64,000 bases of DNA from Pseudomonas anguilliseptica (GCF_021375795.1 NZ_JAEIOI010000001.1:1302001-1366000); one strand, 5' to 3'; counted from the first letter of the stretch, positions 34,168-45,909 are shown. The notes: generated by a model not told the origin, from the sequence alone. Translations and numbers: made by a program.

Positions 34168-35376
34168 ATGAACGCTAACGCCCAACGCCCTGAAGAATCC
34201 GATGTACCTGCTCCTGTGGAGCAGGCCAGCCGTGCCGGGCTCGAACAGGCTTTTGCCTTGTTCAATCAGATGTCGACTCAACTGAGCACCTCCTACAGCA
34301 TGCTCGAAGCTCGGGTGACTGAGCTCAAGGGCCAGTTGGCGCTGGTCAGCGCCCAGCGCATGCAGGAGCTGGCTGAGAAAGAGCGCCTGGCCCACCGCCT
34401 GCAGAGCCTGCTGGATCTGTTGCCTGGCGGGGTGATCGTGATCGACGGTCAAGGCGTGGTGCGTGAAGCCAATCCCGTGGCGCGTAACCTGTTGGGCCAG
34501 CCGCTGGTGGGCATGCTCTGGCGCCAGGTGATCGCCCGCAACTTCGCCCCGCGCGAGGATGATGGTCACGAAATCTCCCTGAAGGATGGCCGGCGCCTGT
34601 CGATTGCCACCCGTTCTTTGCACGCAGAACCTGGCCAGTTGGTGCTGCTGACCGATCTGACAGAAACCCGGCGCTTGCAGGACCAGTTGTCCCGTCATGA
34701 GCGCCTGTCCGCCCTCGGTCGTATGGTGGCGTCGCTCGCGCATCAGATTCGTACGCCCCTGTCCGCTGCCTTGCTGTATGCCAGCCATCTGACTGAACAG
34801 GTCTTGCCGGTCGAGCAGCAGCAGCGCTTTGCCGGACGCCTGAAAGAGCGCCTGCATGAGCTGGAGCATCAGGTGCGTGACATGCTGATCTTCGCCCGTG
34901 GTGAGCTGCCGTTGCCGGATCGTCTGGCCCCTGCGGCGCTGTTCGATGCGCTGCGCCGCGCCGCCGAACCGCATGTATTAGGGATGCAGGTGCGTTGGCA
35001 GTGCGACAGCCGCATGGGTGAGTTGCTGTGCAACCGCGACACCCTGGTGGGGTCGGTGCTTAACCTGATCGAAAACGCGATTCAGGCCGGTGGCCGTGAG
35101 GCGCGTTTGAAGATTCATCTCTATGAGCGCGGCGAGACCCTGCGCCTGTGCATCAGCGACAACGGCCCAGGCATCGACAGCGTGACGCTGGCACGGCTTG
35201 GCGAACCCTTCTTTACCACCAAAACCACCGGTACCGGGCTTGGCCTGGCGGTGGTCAAGGCCGTTGCGCGCGCTCATCAGGGCGATGTGCAACTGCGTTC
35301 GCGGCCAGGGCGTGGCACCTGCGCGATTCTTACCTTGCCGCTGTTGGGTGCTAAGCACCCTTTGATTCGGGAGTAA
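34168..35376 (+). CDS. fleS: flagellar sensor histidine kinase FleS
   Basis: A 402-residue cytoplasmic kinase: an N-terminal coiled coil, a PAS domain (about 80-170, LLDLLPGGVIVIDGQGVVREANPVARNLLG), a dimerisation/phosphoacceptor helix with H192 in SLAHQIRTPLSAAL, and an HATPase domain with N-box LNLIENAIQAGG and GTGLGLAVV. It has no membrane segment. It phosphorylates FleR, encoded 7 bp downstream, to drive middle/late flagellar genes. Driven from the sigma-54 promoter at 34100. Confidence 0.95.
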   Translation: MNANAQRPEESDVPAPVEQASRAGLEQAFALFNQMSTQLSTSYSMLEARVTELKGQLALVSAQRMQELAEKERLAHRLQSLLDLLPGGVIVIDGQGVVREANPVARNLLGQPLVGMLWRQVIARNFAPREDDGHEISLKDGRRLSIATRSLHAEPGQLVLLTDLTETRRLQDQLSRHERLSALGRMVASLAHQIRTPLSAALLYASHLTEQVLPVEQQQRFAGRLKERLHELEHQVRDMLIFARGELPLPDRLAPAALFDALRRAAEPHVLGMQVRWQCDSRMGELLCNRDTLVGSVLNLIENAIQAGGREARLKIHLYERGETLRLCISDNGPGIDSVTLARLGEPFFTTKTTGTGLGLAVVKAVARAHQGDVQLRSRPGRGTCAILTLPLLGAKHPLIRE

Positions 35377-35383
35377 CCACCCT

Positions 35384-36793
35384 ATGGCGAACAAAATTCT
35401 GTTGGTCGAAGATGACCGCGCCCTGCGCGAGGCGCTGGCCGATACCTTGGCACTGGGTGGGCATGATTACCGCGCGGTGGATTGCGCAGAAGCGGCGCTG
35501 CTGGCGATTGCCGAAGAGTCTTTTGGCCTGGTGGTCAGTGACGTCAACATGCCCGGCATGGATGGTCACCAGTTGCTTGCGCAGATTCGTCAGCGCCAGC
35601 CGCAGCTGCCGGTACTGCTGATGACGGCGTTCGGCGCAGTGGAGCGGGCGGTGGATGCCATGCGCCAAGGCGCGGCGGATTACCTAGTCAAACCATTCGA
35701 GCCGAAAGCGCTACTCAGTCTGGTAGATCGGCATGCCTTGGGTCGGGTTTCTGCCAGCGAGCAGGACGGCCCTGTCGCCGAGGAGCCGGCCAGCGTACAA
35801 CTGCTGGCCCTGGCCACGCGGGTGGCACAGAGCGATTCCACGGTGCTGATCACGGGTGAATCAGGTACCGGTAAAGAGGTGCTGGCGCGGTTTATTCACC
35901 AGCAGTCACCACGTGGCAGCAAACCCTTTATTGCCATCAACTGTGCGGCGATTCCGGACAACATGCTGGAAGCTACGCTCTTCGGGCATGAAAAGGGCGC
36001 ATTTACCGGGGCGATTGCCAGTGCGCCGGGCAAGTTTGAGTTGGCCGAGGGTGGCACCATTCTGCTCGATGAAATTTCCGAGATGCCGCTGGGCTTGCAG
36101 GCCAAGTTGCTGCGGGTATTGCAGGAGCGTGAAGTAGAGCGAGTCGGCGCGCGTAAGCCGATTACCCTGGATATCCGCGTGCTGGCCACCAGTAACCGTG
36201 ATCTGGCCAGTGAAGTGGCGGCGGGTCGCTTCCGTGAGGATCTCTATTACCGCCTATCCGTATTCCCGTTGGCCTGGCGGCCATTGCGTGAACGTCCGGC
36301 GGATATCGTGCCGCTGGCCGAGCGCTTGCTGGCCAAATACGTGAAGAAAATGAACCACGCGCCGATTCGGCTTTCTCCGCAAGCGCAGATGAGCCTGGTG
36401 AGCCACAGCTGGCCGGGTAATGTGCGTGAGTTGGATAACGCCATTCAGCGCGCGCTGATCCTGCAACAGGGCGGTTTGATCCAGCCGCAGGACCTCTGCC
36501 TGCAGGCCCCGATTGGCGCGGCAACGCAGCCTTTTGTACCGCCGCAATTGGCAGTGGTGGCGAATAATCTGCCGCCGGTGGCGCTGGATGCGCCAGCCGC
36601 CGAGGCCGGGGCACTGGGTGATGACCTGCGTAGGCATGAGTTTCAGATGATCATCGACACCCTGCGCGCCGAGCGCGGTCGGCGCAAGGAAGCCGCAGAA
36701 CGCCTGGGAATCAGCCCGCGCACCCTGCGCTACAAGCTGGCGCAGATGCGTGATGCCGGGATGGATGTGGAAGGCTATCTATTTGCCAGCTGA
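35384..36793 (+). CDS. fleR: sigma-54-dependent response regulator FleR
   Basis: A 469-residue NtrC-type regulator. Receiver domain with phospho-acceptor D53 in VVSDVNMPGMDG, then a AAA+ domain with [14 protein letters not shown] (about 205-210) and GGTILLDEISEMP, and a C-terminal Fis helix-turn-helix (AAERLGISPRTLRYKLAQM). The complete set of sigma-54 contact motifs makes it an active partner of FleS. In P. aeruginosa FleR activates flgBCDE, flgFGHIJKL and fliE-type operons. Confidence 0.96.
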   Translation: MANKILLVEDDRALREALADTLALGGHDYRAVDCAEAALLAIAEESFGLVVSDVNMPGMDGHQLLAQIRQRQPQLPVLLMTAFGAVERAVDAMRQGAADYLVKPFEPKALLSLVDRHALGRVSASEQDGPVAEEPASVQLLALATRVAQSDSTVLITGESGTGKEVLARFIHQQSPRGSKPFIAINCAAIPDNMLEATLFGHEKGAFTGAIASAPGKFELAEGGTILLDEISEMPLGLQAKLLRVLQEREVERVGARKPITLDIRVLATSNRDLASEVAAGRFREDLYYRLSVFPLAWRPLRERPADIVPLAERLLAKYVKKMNHAPIRLSPQAQMSLVSHSWPGNVRELDNAIQRALILQQGGLIQPQDLCLQAPIGAATQPFVPPQLAVVANNLPPVALDAPAAEAGALGDDLRRHEFQMIIDTLRAERGRRKEAAERLGISPRTLRYKLAQMRDAGMDVEGYLFAS

Positions 36794-36831
36794 AAGCCGC
36801 AGGCTGACGTGCCGGAGCACTAAGGTGGCCT

Positions 36832-36860
36832 CGGGGTAGGCCGTAGAGCGGGCTACCCCG
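36832..36860. terminator. hairpin between fleR and lapD
   Basis: CGGGGTAG (36832-36839) pairs with CTACCCCG (36853-36860) around 13 bases. There is only GTTT on the plus side, so it may act as a weak terminator for the convergent fleR and lapD genes. Confidence 0.55.
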
Positions 36861-36874
36861 TTTGCGTTGGCGGA

Positions 36875-38824
36875 TCAGCCTTTCCAGGGTTCTGGCGCAC
36901 CGAGCAGGCGACCCATGGCGCCATAGAGCCCCAGCTCCTTGAGCACCGCCAACTCACCCTCGGTTTCCACCATCTCGGCAATCAGCGGCAGGTCGATGCT
37001 GTTGGTGGCGCGGAATACGGCCTCGATAAACATGCGTTTGTCGCTTTCCAGATCGATGGCGCGGATATAGGTGCCGTCGAGTTTCAGGTAGGCCAGGCCC
37101 AGGTGGGTCAGGTTACCAATCAGGCTGAAGCGCCCACCGAAGTGTTGTAGGCCCAAGCTGAAGCCGCTGTCGCGGATGCCTTGGCTAAGCGCTTCCAGTT
37201 CGGCTGCCGGTGGCAGGTGGCGTTCGTCCACCTCCAGTGTCAGCAGGCTGGCTTGTTGCGGGTGTTGCCGGAGAATTTCGAACATGCGCTTGAGGGTTTC
37301 GTTATCGCGCAGGGTAGCGGCCGACAGGCTCAAGGCCAGTGGCGCGGCATGTTCGTTCAAGTGCGCGAGGCTGTGTTCGAGCATGGCCAGGTCGAATCGA
37401 GCGGTCCAGCCCAGGCGCTCGATCCAGGGCAGGAAGCGCCCGGCAGCAATCGCCTCGCCCTGCGGGTCAAGCAGACGCGCCAGCACCTTGTGATGCAGCA
37501 GTTGGCCGCGATCGGCACATTGGGTGACCGGCTGGAAATACAGTTGCAGCTTGCGTTTGTTCAGTGCGTCGTCGATCCAGGTCCGCCAATCGTGCAGGCC
37601 CTGAGCTGGTTGTGCGTGGTAATCGTCCAGGCGTACCCAGTCACGGCTCGGATCGTTCTGTGCCTGCGCCAGAGCCTGGTCGACGCGGCTGATGACCTGG
37701 CCGGGGTCTTCACCCGGACGGAAGGCGGCAATGCCCATGTGGGCCACCGGTGTGCAGTCGCTGGCACCGGTCTGGCGCAGGCTTTCCAGGCCGCTGTGCA
37801 ACTCACCGGCGAGCAGGTCGGCTTCTTCACTGCCAATGCCGGGGGCCAGCAGGCTGAATTCTCCGCCCCGGCTGCGTGAGGCCAGCCAGTCGGCGCGCTG
37901 GGTTTGATTGAGCAGGCGCTTGAGCAGTTCGCCGATGGCGGCAATCAGTGCATCGGTCTGCTGGCCGCCGAGGCGCTGGTTGAGGCCGCCCAGATCGTTG
38001 ACCCGCAGCAGGATCAGGTAGCCTTCGGCGTTCTGCTCACTGACCACCAGTTGATGAGCCAGGCGAATGTCGAACAGGCGGCGGTTGGCCAGGCCGGTGA
38101 TGCTGTCCTGATAGGCTTCTTCACGCAGTTTCTCGCTGCGCGCGGCTTCTTCGGCGAACAGGGTTTTTAGCTTCTCCACCATCTGGTTCATCGCAGTGAC
38201 CACGCGCTTGAGTTCCGGCGTGCGCGGCACTTTGGGCAGGGTGAGAAACTCGCGACGGGTGATGGCCTGGGCCTGTTGCACCATGTTGTCCAGTGGCCGC
38301 AGCTGGGTGCGCAGCAGCCAGCCACCGAGGATCGCACTGACCAGACCGCATAGCAGCAGCCAGAGCAGGCTGCCGATGGCACTGTCCCAGAGTTTGGCTA
38401 GGGCGAACTGCGGATGACTGAGCACCTCGACCCGCGCGGCCTGTTCCCAGCCACGCATGATCAATGCATCGCCGCCCTGGGCTTGCAGGTTCACCAGCTC
38501 ACTGAACCAGAGCGGTACGCTTTCCGCCGTGGAGTCGTCGCTGCGACGTTCGACGATCACCTCGTCATCCGGAATGCGCACCACGCGGATGCTGGTGAAG
38601 TAACCGCTGTCGAAGATCGAGCTGACCATCAGCTCAATCATCGCCGGGTCATCCACGTGAGGGGTCATCGACAGGCCCAGGGCTGTGGCGGCGTCCTGGG
38701 CGTGGGAACGCAGCTGGCTGAGCAGCTGTTCGCGTGAGCTTTCCACGCCGGCGATAAAACTGCCGGTAAAGGCCACGATCAGGAACAGGCAAATGGCGAG
38801 AAATAGCTGTTTGAGCAGAGACAT
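36875..38824 (-). CDS. lapD: c-di-GMP receptor LapD (degenerate GGDEF/EAL)
   Basis: Inner-membrane receptor that holds LapG in the periplasm when c-di-GMP is bound, protecting cell-surface adhesin. The 649-residue protein has a TM helix at 5-25, a periplasmic domain with the conserved Trp (W126, in IMRGWEQ), a second TM at about 150-170, HAMP, then GGDEF and EAL domains. GGDEF is degenerate (RGGEF, 319-323) and EAL has KVL (446-448), consistent with binding but no catalysis. lapG lies 9 bp upstream in the same operon. lapA or other adhesin genes are not in the window. Confidence 0.93.
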   Translation of the reverse strand: MSLLKQLFLAICLFLIVAFTGSFIAGVESSREQLLSQLRSHAQDAATALGLSMTPHVDDPAMIELMVSSIFDSGYFTSIRVVRIPDDEVIVERRSDDSTAESVPLWFSELVNLQAQGGDALIMRGWEQAARVEVLSHPQFALAKLWDSAIGSLLWLLLCGLVSAILGGWLLRTQLRPLDNMVQQAQAITRREFLTLPKVPRTPELKRVVTAMNQMVEKLKTLFAEEAARSEKLREEAYQDSITGLANRRLFDIRLAHQLVVSEQNAEGYLILLRVNDLGGLNQRLGGQQTDALIAAIGELLKRLLNQTQRADWLASRSRGGEFSLLAPGIGSEEADLLAGELHSGLESLRQTGASDCTPVAHMGIAAFRPGEDPGQVISRVDQALAQAQNDPSRDWVRLDDYHAQPAQGLHDWRTWIDDALNKRKLQLYFQPVTQCADRGQLLHHKVLARLLDPQGEAIAAGRFLPWIERLGWTARFDLAMLEHSLAHLNEHAAPLALSLSAATLRDNETLKRMFEILRQHPQQASLLTLEVDERHLPPAAELEALSQGIRDSGFSLGLQHFGGRFSLIGNLTHLGLAYLKLDGTYIRAIDLESDKRMFIEAVFRATNSIDLPLIAEMVETEGELAVLKELGLYGAMGRLLGAPEPWKG

Positions 38825-38833
38825 GGGTTCCTC

Positions 38834-39526
38834 CTAGCCTTCGCCGATGGCGAAGCCCTCAGCGCGCATCTTTTTCAGCAGGTCCTGCCAGCGCGAAAGC
38901 TTTTTGGTGTCGCTCTTCTTACTGTTGGAGCCGGGCAGGTACAGCCCTTCGGCGTTGAATGCATAGACGGGCAGCAGGTCGCGGCGCTGTGACGCGGGCT
39001 TGATCTCGTTGATCAGGTTGTCCAGCACCAGGGGCTCGGCGCTGGGGCTGGCATAGTAGGTCAGCACCATGTGGGCCTGGTTGTAGTTGAGGGCCTTGAC
39101 GTAGGTGATGCGCAGCTTGTCGCTGGGGATACCAAGGCGGCGCAGGGTGAAGTACTTGGCGATGGAGTAGTCCTCGCAATCCCCTTCACCCTTGACCAGC
39201 ATCTCGATGGGGGTCGCCCAGTAGTCGTTTTGTCTCCACACTTTGATGTCATCGGAGAAGCGGATCTGCCGATTGAAGAAGCGGTTGACCTCGGTGAGCT
39301 TGTCTCTTTCGCTGCTGTTTGCGCTGGCCTTGATCTGCGCTTCCCAGGCCAGGATGCGCTGCTTGGCAGGGCCGAGGGTGCCGTAGCGGCTTTCGGCTTT
39401 TTGCAGGATTACCCCGAAGTCCCAGTTGGCCAGGGCGCTGGCCAGACCAATCAGCAGGATGCAGCCGCCCAGCAACGCTCGGTTGAGGCGCTTGAACCAT
39501 CCATGAATGAGCTGACGGGGTTGCAT
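38834..39526 (-). CDS. lapG: periplasmic cysteine protease LapG
   Basis: A 230-residue transglutaminase-like protease that cleaves the N-terminal retention module of large adhesins at a TAAG-type site. N-terminal hydrophobic helix (18-34) should act as signal or anchor. The triad C117 (GDCEDYS), H152 (QAHMVLTY) and D169 (LVLDN) is complete. It requires calcium and is held by LapD. The two genes sit together as in P. fluorescens. Confidence 0.93.
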   Translation of the reverse strand: MQPRQLIHGWFKRLNRALLGGCILLIGLASALANWDFGVILQKAESRYGTLGPAKQRILAWEAQIKASANSSERDKLTEVNRFFNRQIRFSDDIKVWRQNDYWATPIEMLVKGEGDCEDYSIAKYFTLRRLGIPSDKLRITYVKALNYNQAHMVLTYYASPSAEPLVLDNLINEIKPASQRRDLLPVYAFNAEGLYLPGSNSKKSDTKKLSRWQDLLKKMRAEGFAIGEG

Positions 39527-39710
39527 GTACCGCGCCTCGGCCGGGGATTGGGGAAGTCTAGGTGCTGGTGGTGTTTTTTGCCGTGCCGAATATACCGAAT
39601 GTCGGCGCGCTGTAGGGCAGCTTGGGTTGCTTTACTGATTTTCCGCCAGCTCTCTAGGGCGGCGTTTCAGCGCGTTTGGCGGGAAAGCACTAACAGGTGA
39701 AGTGACAAGG

Positions 39711-40124
39711 CTAGGGTTTGACCAGGGTTTTCTGCTTGAGGATATACAGGCTGACCAGTACGGCGCTGGTCAACATAAACGCGCGGGCCCAGAACAGTGG
39801 CACCAGGTAGTACGACAGACCGATGCTCAGCCACATAAGGCTGATGGCGTAGACCTTGCCTTTGAGCGGGATACCCTGGCCTTCGAGGTAGTCGACGATC
39901 CAGGGCCCTAGCTGACGGTGATTGACCAGCCACAGGTAGAAGCGCCTTGAGCTGCGCATAAAGCAGGCGGCAGCCAGCAGTAGAAAGGGGGTGGTGGGCA
40001 GAACCGGGAGAAAGATACCGATGACGCCCAGCGCCACGCTCAGCCAGCCGATGGCCAGCAGAGCGTAACGGATGGCGGGGTTGCGCTGTTCCTGAACTCG
40101 CGGTTCCTGAATGTGGCGCACCAT
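39711..40124 (-). CDS. DUF454 (YbaN-like) inner-membrane protein
   Basis: A 137-residue protein with four membrane segments in the DUF454 pattern: ALLAIGWLSVALGVIGIFLPVLPTTPFLLLAAACFMRSS, then LPLKGKVYAISLMWLSIGLSYYL and FMLTSAVLVSLYIL. The PVLPTTPF motif is the family signature. Function is unknown. Transcribed with the UPF0149 gene 9 bp upstream. Confidence 0.88.
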   Translation of the reverse strand: MVRHIQEPRVQEQRNPAIRYALLAIGWLSVALGVIGIFLPVLPTTPFLLLAAACFMRSSRRFYLWLVNHRQLGPWIVDYLEGQGIPLKGKVYAISLMWLSIGLSYYLVPLFWARAFMLTSAVLVSLYILKQKTLVKP

Positions 40125-40133
40125 GGCGCGGTC

Positions 40134-40721
40134 TTAGTGGTGGCGCGGCTTCAAAAGGGCCGGTTTTTCTTCCGGCGCATTGCACAGCAGGAACAGGGCG
40201 GTCAGCAGCTCGGGGATCTGATCGACCATGCTGTCGACCAGGTCGCGGTCACGGGCGATTTCGGCGAATTCGGGTTGCTCGTCAAACAGGCCGGAGCCGA
40301 CCATGATCGGCAGCAGCAATTCACTGACTTCATCTTCGGCATCGTCGAACCACACCGCTTCACGCAGGAACACGCCTTCCATAAAGCCGATGCACCAGCC
40401 GCGCAGGTCGGAGTCGTCGGGCTCATCGCCGAGGTCGAGTTCGCACGGCACTTCCGGCTCATCATCGCTGGCCAGTTGGCGGGCGATATGGCTTTGCAGC
40501 TGAATCAGGGTGGCTTCGATCTCTTCGCGTTCGGCATCACTGCGGTAATGCGGCGGCTCGGAGAACAGCGCGTCGATCCACTCACGCTCTGGCACCTTTT
40601 CCGGGCAGATCGACAGGGCGGTCAGGTAGCCATGGGCGGCGATGTAGTCCAGTGCCTCTTCATGCAGCTCATCGGCATCAAGGAAGGCTTGCAGGCGGGA
40701 GAGTTGCTCGGCGAAGGACAT
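40134..40721 (-). CDS. UPF0149 / YecA-like protein
   Basis: A 195-residue acidic protein. The N-terminal SFAEQLSRLQAFLDADELHEEALDYIAAHGYLTALSICPEKVPEREWIDALF is the UPF0149 (YgfB/YecA) fold, with RGWCIGFMEGV in the middle and acidic stretches. It has no SEC-C zinc tail, unlike YecA, and no known activity is assigned. It shares an operon with the DUF454 gene. Confidence 0.85.
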   Translation of the reverse strand: MSFAEQLSRLQAFLDADELHEEALDYIAAHGYLTALSICPEKVPEREWIDALFSEPPHYRSDAEREEIEATLIQLQSHIARQLASDDEPEVPCELDLGDEPDDSDLRGWCIGFMEGVFLREAVWFDDAEDEVSELLLPIMVGSGLFDEQPEFAEIARDRDLVDSMVDQIPELLTALFLLCNAPEEKPALLKPRHH

Positions 40722-40887
40722 CGGGGGCTACCTTGAGGGAGTAAACGAGGCTGAATTCTAGTCTAGAGCGGCCATAGCGGCCATAGCCGCAGGCCATGGC
40801 CGGTGAAATTCGGATCAAACTCCAGCATGCCCGCGCTTGCCCAAGCGGCACTTGCGTATAATGCGCGGCTTGTTTCGGAGACCTTTC

Positions 40888-43014
<2,127 letters not shown>

Positions 43015-43101
43015 GGGTCTGGTCTGTCCGTACAGTCGATGCTTGTGGCTCTGGATGGGAGCGGCTAAGGTGGTTTCAGCCATCCAGCTGTTGAGGTCCC
43101 G

Positions 43102-44265
43102 GTGCCGCATCCCCATGCCTGGCTCGATGATGTTCGCCCCAGTCCCTATGCCGACCAGCTCGCCTTAGGGTTTCGTCTGTTGCGTTTCTCCCGGCCGCTG
43201 GAACGGGAATACCGCAACTATGTGCGTGACGACACCTTCGATCTCAAACGCATTGCCCTTGTCGTGGGCATACTGGTTTGGCTGGCCTTTGCCGCGTTTG
43301 ATTTCGTCCTGATCAAGGCCCCTGAGGTGTGGTGGATGTTAGCCATCCGCCTCGCCGTTCTAGTGTTGCTCTGCCTGTTCGGCGGGTTGCTGATTCAGCG
43401 CAAGCACGCCTACCTGCTACAACCGCTGAGTCTGGTGAGCCTGCTGGCGTTGGGTGCGGCGGCGTCTTTTGTGGTCGGCATTGCCCATCGGGTTGATCCC
43501 AGCTACCCCTATGAAGGCTTGTTGCTGGTTTGTATGGCGGCCTACTTTCTCGCTGGATTACGTCTGATCGAAGCCCTGTGCTGCTCCTTGTTGGTATTGC
43601 TGGTCTACGTTTGCGTTGAATTGCTGGTGGCTGGTTTACCGCTGCCTCGGTTAATCAATAACACCCTGTTTCTGCTGTTCGGCAATCTGATGGGAGCGGT
43701 GGGGTGCTACCTGCTGGAGTTCAAGTCACGCGAGCATTTTCTGATCAGCCGGTTGATGCGTGTGCTGGCGGATCACGACAGCCTCACCGGCTTGAACAAC
43801 CGCCGTAGCTTCAACCGTCAGTTCGAGCGCCTGTGGCGCCAGGCTCAACGTGAGCAGCGGTGCTTGGCTCTGCTGCTGTGTGACGTCGACCATTTCAAGG
43901 CATACAACGACCGCTATGGCCACCAGGCCGGTGACAACGTGCTGCAGCGCATTGGCAGCCTGTTACAGGATGCGGCGCGACGCCCCCTGGATATGGCCGT
44001 GCGCCTGGGCGGTGAGGAGTTTGCCGTGCTGTTGTATGACATCAGCGAAGCCGAAGCGCGCAACCACGCCGAGGCGCTGCGCCAGACCTTGCAGACCTTG
44101 AACATCGAACACGCCGCTTCCGACACGGCGAGCATGCTGACCATGTCGATTGGTATCGCCTGCATCCAGCCGGGCGAGGGCGGCGCGTTGGCGCAGCTTT
44201 ACGAACATGCCGATCGCGCGCTGTATGAGGCCAAGGCGTTTGGCCGCAATCAGGTGGTGGCCTGA
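43102..44265 (+). CDS. membrane-bound diguanylate cyclase
   Basis: A 387-residue protein with six membrane helices in residues 45-215 and a C-terminal GGDEF domain (about 225-385). The active site is GGEEF in MAVRLGGEEFAVLL, which is catalytically competent; D/N binding residues (CDVDHFKAYNDRYGHQAGDNVL) are intact. No inhibitory RxxD site is visible before it. It makes c-di-GMP, which acts on FleQ and LapD also encoded here. Start GTG 43102 has TTGAGG 5 bases upstream. Confidence 0.88.
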   Translation: MPHPHAWLDDVRPSPYADQLALGFRLLRFSRPLEREYRNYVRDDTFDLKRIALVVGILVWLAFAAFDFVLIKAPEVWWMLAIRLAVLVLLCLFGGLLIQRKHAYLLQPLSLVSLLALGAAASFVVGIAHRVDPSYPYEGLLLVCMAAYFLAGLRLIEALCCSLLVLLVYVCVELLVAGLPLPRLINNTLFLLFGNLMGAVGCYLLEFKSREHFLISRLMRVLADHDSLTGLNNRRSFNRQFERLWRQAQREQRCLALLLCDVDHFKAYNDRYGHQAGDNVLQRIGSLLQDAARRPLDMAVRLGGEEFAVLLYDISEAEARNHAEALRQTLQTLNIEHAASDTASMLTMSIGIACIQPGEGGALAQLYEHADRALYEAKAFGRNQVVA

Positions 44266-44375
44266 AGCGCTTAGGAAGTGGCCGATTTTGCCGCTGCGCT
44301 TGGCGCGTGTGGTGAATGCCTGCTGATGAACCCCGGTGCTAGCATCCCCGGCAGTTTCCTTGAGTGAATTGCCCC

Positions 44376-45392
44376 ATGGACCGACTGATTCAGGCCAACG
44401 GCCAGCCGCATTACGGCATCTTTCCCGCCGCGCCGGGGCTGATCAATTACCGCGATTTTGATTTCCGCTCGCCCATGGGTCGCAAGCTCGGTGCGCTGGC
44501 CAAATGGCGGCGCTTTCATCAGTTTCAGTATTTCGGCCTGATCAGTGACGAGCTGATTGGTGGCTGCGCGCTGGCTAACCTCAGCCTGTTGGGCGTGGGC
44601 TTTGTCTATTTGTTCCACCCGGCCAGCGGACGCATGATCGAGCGTCAGTTCAAGCTGCCGCTGGGCTTTGGCAGCCAGTTCTCGCAAACCCCGGATCAGG
44701 GCGTCTGCGAGCTGCGCTTTGGCCGTAACCTGCTGCGTTTGGAGAACACTGATACGCCGCGGGAAAAGCGCCTGCTGGTGGAGTTGGATGACGGTACGCG
44801 CATCGATGCCTGTTTCTCCGAGGCAGAGCCTGCTTTTCAGCCGATGTGCATCAATACGCCGACGGCCGTCAACGGTTGGGTCTATGCGCAGAAAGTCGCG
44901 GGAGTGCGTTGCACGGGCCAGGTACGCAGCGTCTTGGGTGATTTCGACTTGGCGCAGATCGGTGCCTTTGCCCATCACGATTGGTCGGCTGGCTATATGC
45001 GCCCTGAAACACACTGGAACTGGGCCTGTCTGTCCGGCCAGGCCGGCGAGCAGCGGGTCGGGCTGAACCTGTCCTGCGGAGTCAATGAAACCAGCTTTAC
45101 CGAGAACTGCTTCTGGCTGGATGGCGAGTTGCTCAAGGTTGATACCGTGCGCTTTGTCTTCGATCGTGATCAGCCGCTGCAGCCCTGGACGATCACTTCC
45201 CATGATGGCCAGGTGGAACTGCGCTTCGAGGGGCGTGGCCTGCACAAGGAACGCCTGAACATGGGGCTGCTGGCGAGCAACTTCAAACAGATCTTCGGTC
45301 AATTCAACGGCGTGCTGCGCCCCATTGGCCGACCCGAAGTACGCATCGACAACCTCTGGGGCTTTGTTGAAGATCAGTATGTAAAGTGGTGA
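44376..45392 (+). CDS. DUF2804-family protein
   Basis: A 338-residue protein with the DUF2804 signature GRKLGALAKWRRFHQFQYFGLISDELIGGCALANLSLLGVGFVYLF and HHDWSAGYMRPETHWNWACLSG. The fold is predicted lipocalin-like; the activity is unknown. No signal peptide. Start ATG 44376 follows a GAGTGAATTG leader, with a GTG at 44364 in frame. It stands alone ahead of the divergently unrelated marR operon promoter. Confidence 0.88.
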   Translation: MDRLIQANGQPHYGIFPAAPGLINYRDFDFRSPMGRKLGALAKWRRFHQFQYFGLISDELIGGCALANLSLLGVGFVYLFHPASGRMIERQFKLPLGFGSQFSQTPDQGVCELRFGRNLLRLENTDTPREKRLLVELDDGTRIDACFSEAEPAFQPMCINTPTAVNGWVYAQKVAGVRCTGQVRSVLGDFDLAQIGAFAHHDWSAGYMRPETHWNWACLSGQAGEQRVGLNLSCGVNETSFTENCFWLDGELLKVDTVRFVFDRDQPLQPWTITSHDGQVELRFEGRGLHKERLNMGLLASNFKQIFGQFNGVLRPIGRPEVRIDNLWGFVEDQYVKW

Positions 45393-45429
45393 AACCTTTT
45401 GCGGGCTTGCCTCGTTAAAAGGGTTATGG

Positions 45430-45441
45430 TTAGCTGGCTAA
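45430..45441 (+). promoter_or_regulatory. SlyA/MarR-type operator upstream of the marR gene
   Basis: TTAGCTGGCTAA is a perfect TTAGC-NN-GCTAA palindrome and matches the SlyA box TTAGCAAGCTAA except for its central two bases. It lies 33 bp upstream of the regulator start, at the expected promoter, and is followed by AT-rich DNA. Confidence 0.6.
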
Positions 45442-45474
45442 TAATTAGTTTTTTATAGTTAAGAGCCGTTGTCC

Positions 45475-45909
45475 ATGTCGCACACCGATCAACACCGTTT
45501 CGCCATGCAAGTCGCTCAACTGTCACGCGCCTGGCGCGCCGAACTGGACCGTCGCCTGGTCGGCCTGGGCCTGTCCCAGGCGCGCTGGCTGGTGCTGCTG
45601 CACCTGGGGCGCTTTGCCGAACTGCCAACTCAGCGTGAACTGGCGCAGAGCGTTGGCGTTGAAGGGCCGACCCTGGCGCGTTTGCTCGACAGCCTGGAGG
45701 CCCAGGGGCTGGTCAGCCGCCAGGCTGTACCGGAAGACCGCCGCGCCAAGAAGATCGCCCTCAGCCCACAGGCGCGGCCGCTGATCGAGAAGATCGAAGC
45801 CATCTCCGCACAGCTGCGCAAGGAAGTCTTCGCGGGTATCGACGAGGACGAACTACGGCGCTGCCAGAAGGTCCACGCCCAGGTGTTGAGTAACCTGGAA
45901 AAACGCTGA
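45475..45909 (+). CDS. MarR-family transcriptional regulator (SlyA-like)
   Basis: A 144-residue winged-helix repressor: LGLSQARWLVLLHLGRFAELPTQRELAQSVGVEGPTLARLLDSLEAQGLVSRQAVPEDRRAKKIALSPQ holds the recognition helix and the wing with DRRAKK, the SlyA/MarR signature. Its stop codon overlaps the ATG of the efflux gene by 1 bp, so the two form an operon and the regulator probably represses both from the TTAGC palindrome, with drug or phenolic ligand as inducer. Confidence 0.92.
   Translation: MSHTDQHRFAMQVAQLSRAWRAELDRRLVGLGLSQARWLVLLHLGRFAELPTQRELAQSVGVEGPTLARLLDSLEAQGLVSRQAVPEDRRAKKIALSPQARPLIEKIEAISAQLRKEVFAGIDEDELRRCQKVHAQVLSNLEKR

Noticed and set aside
44271..45302. A 343-residue open frame opposite the DUF2804 gene.
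   Set aside because: Shadow of a well-supported gene.
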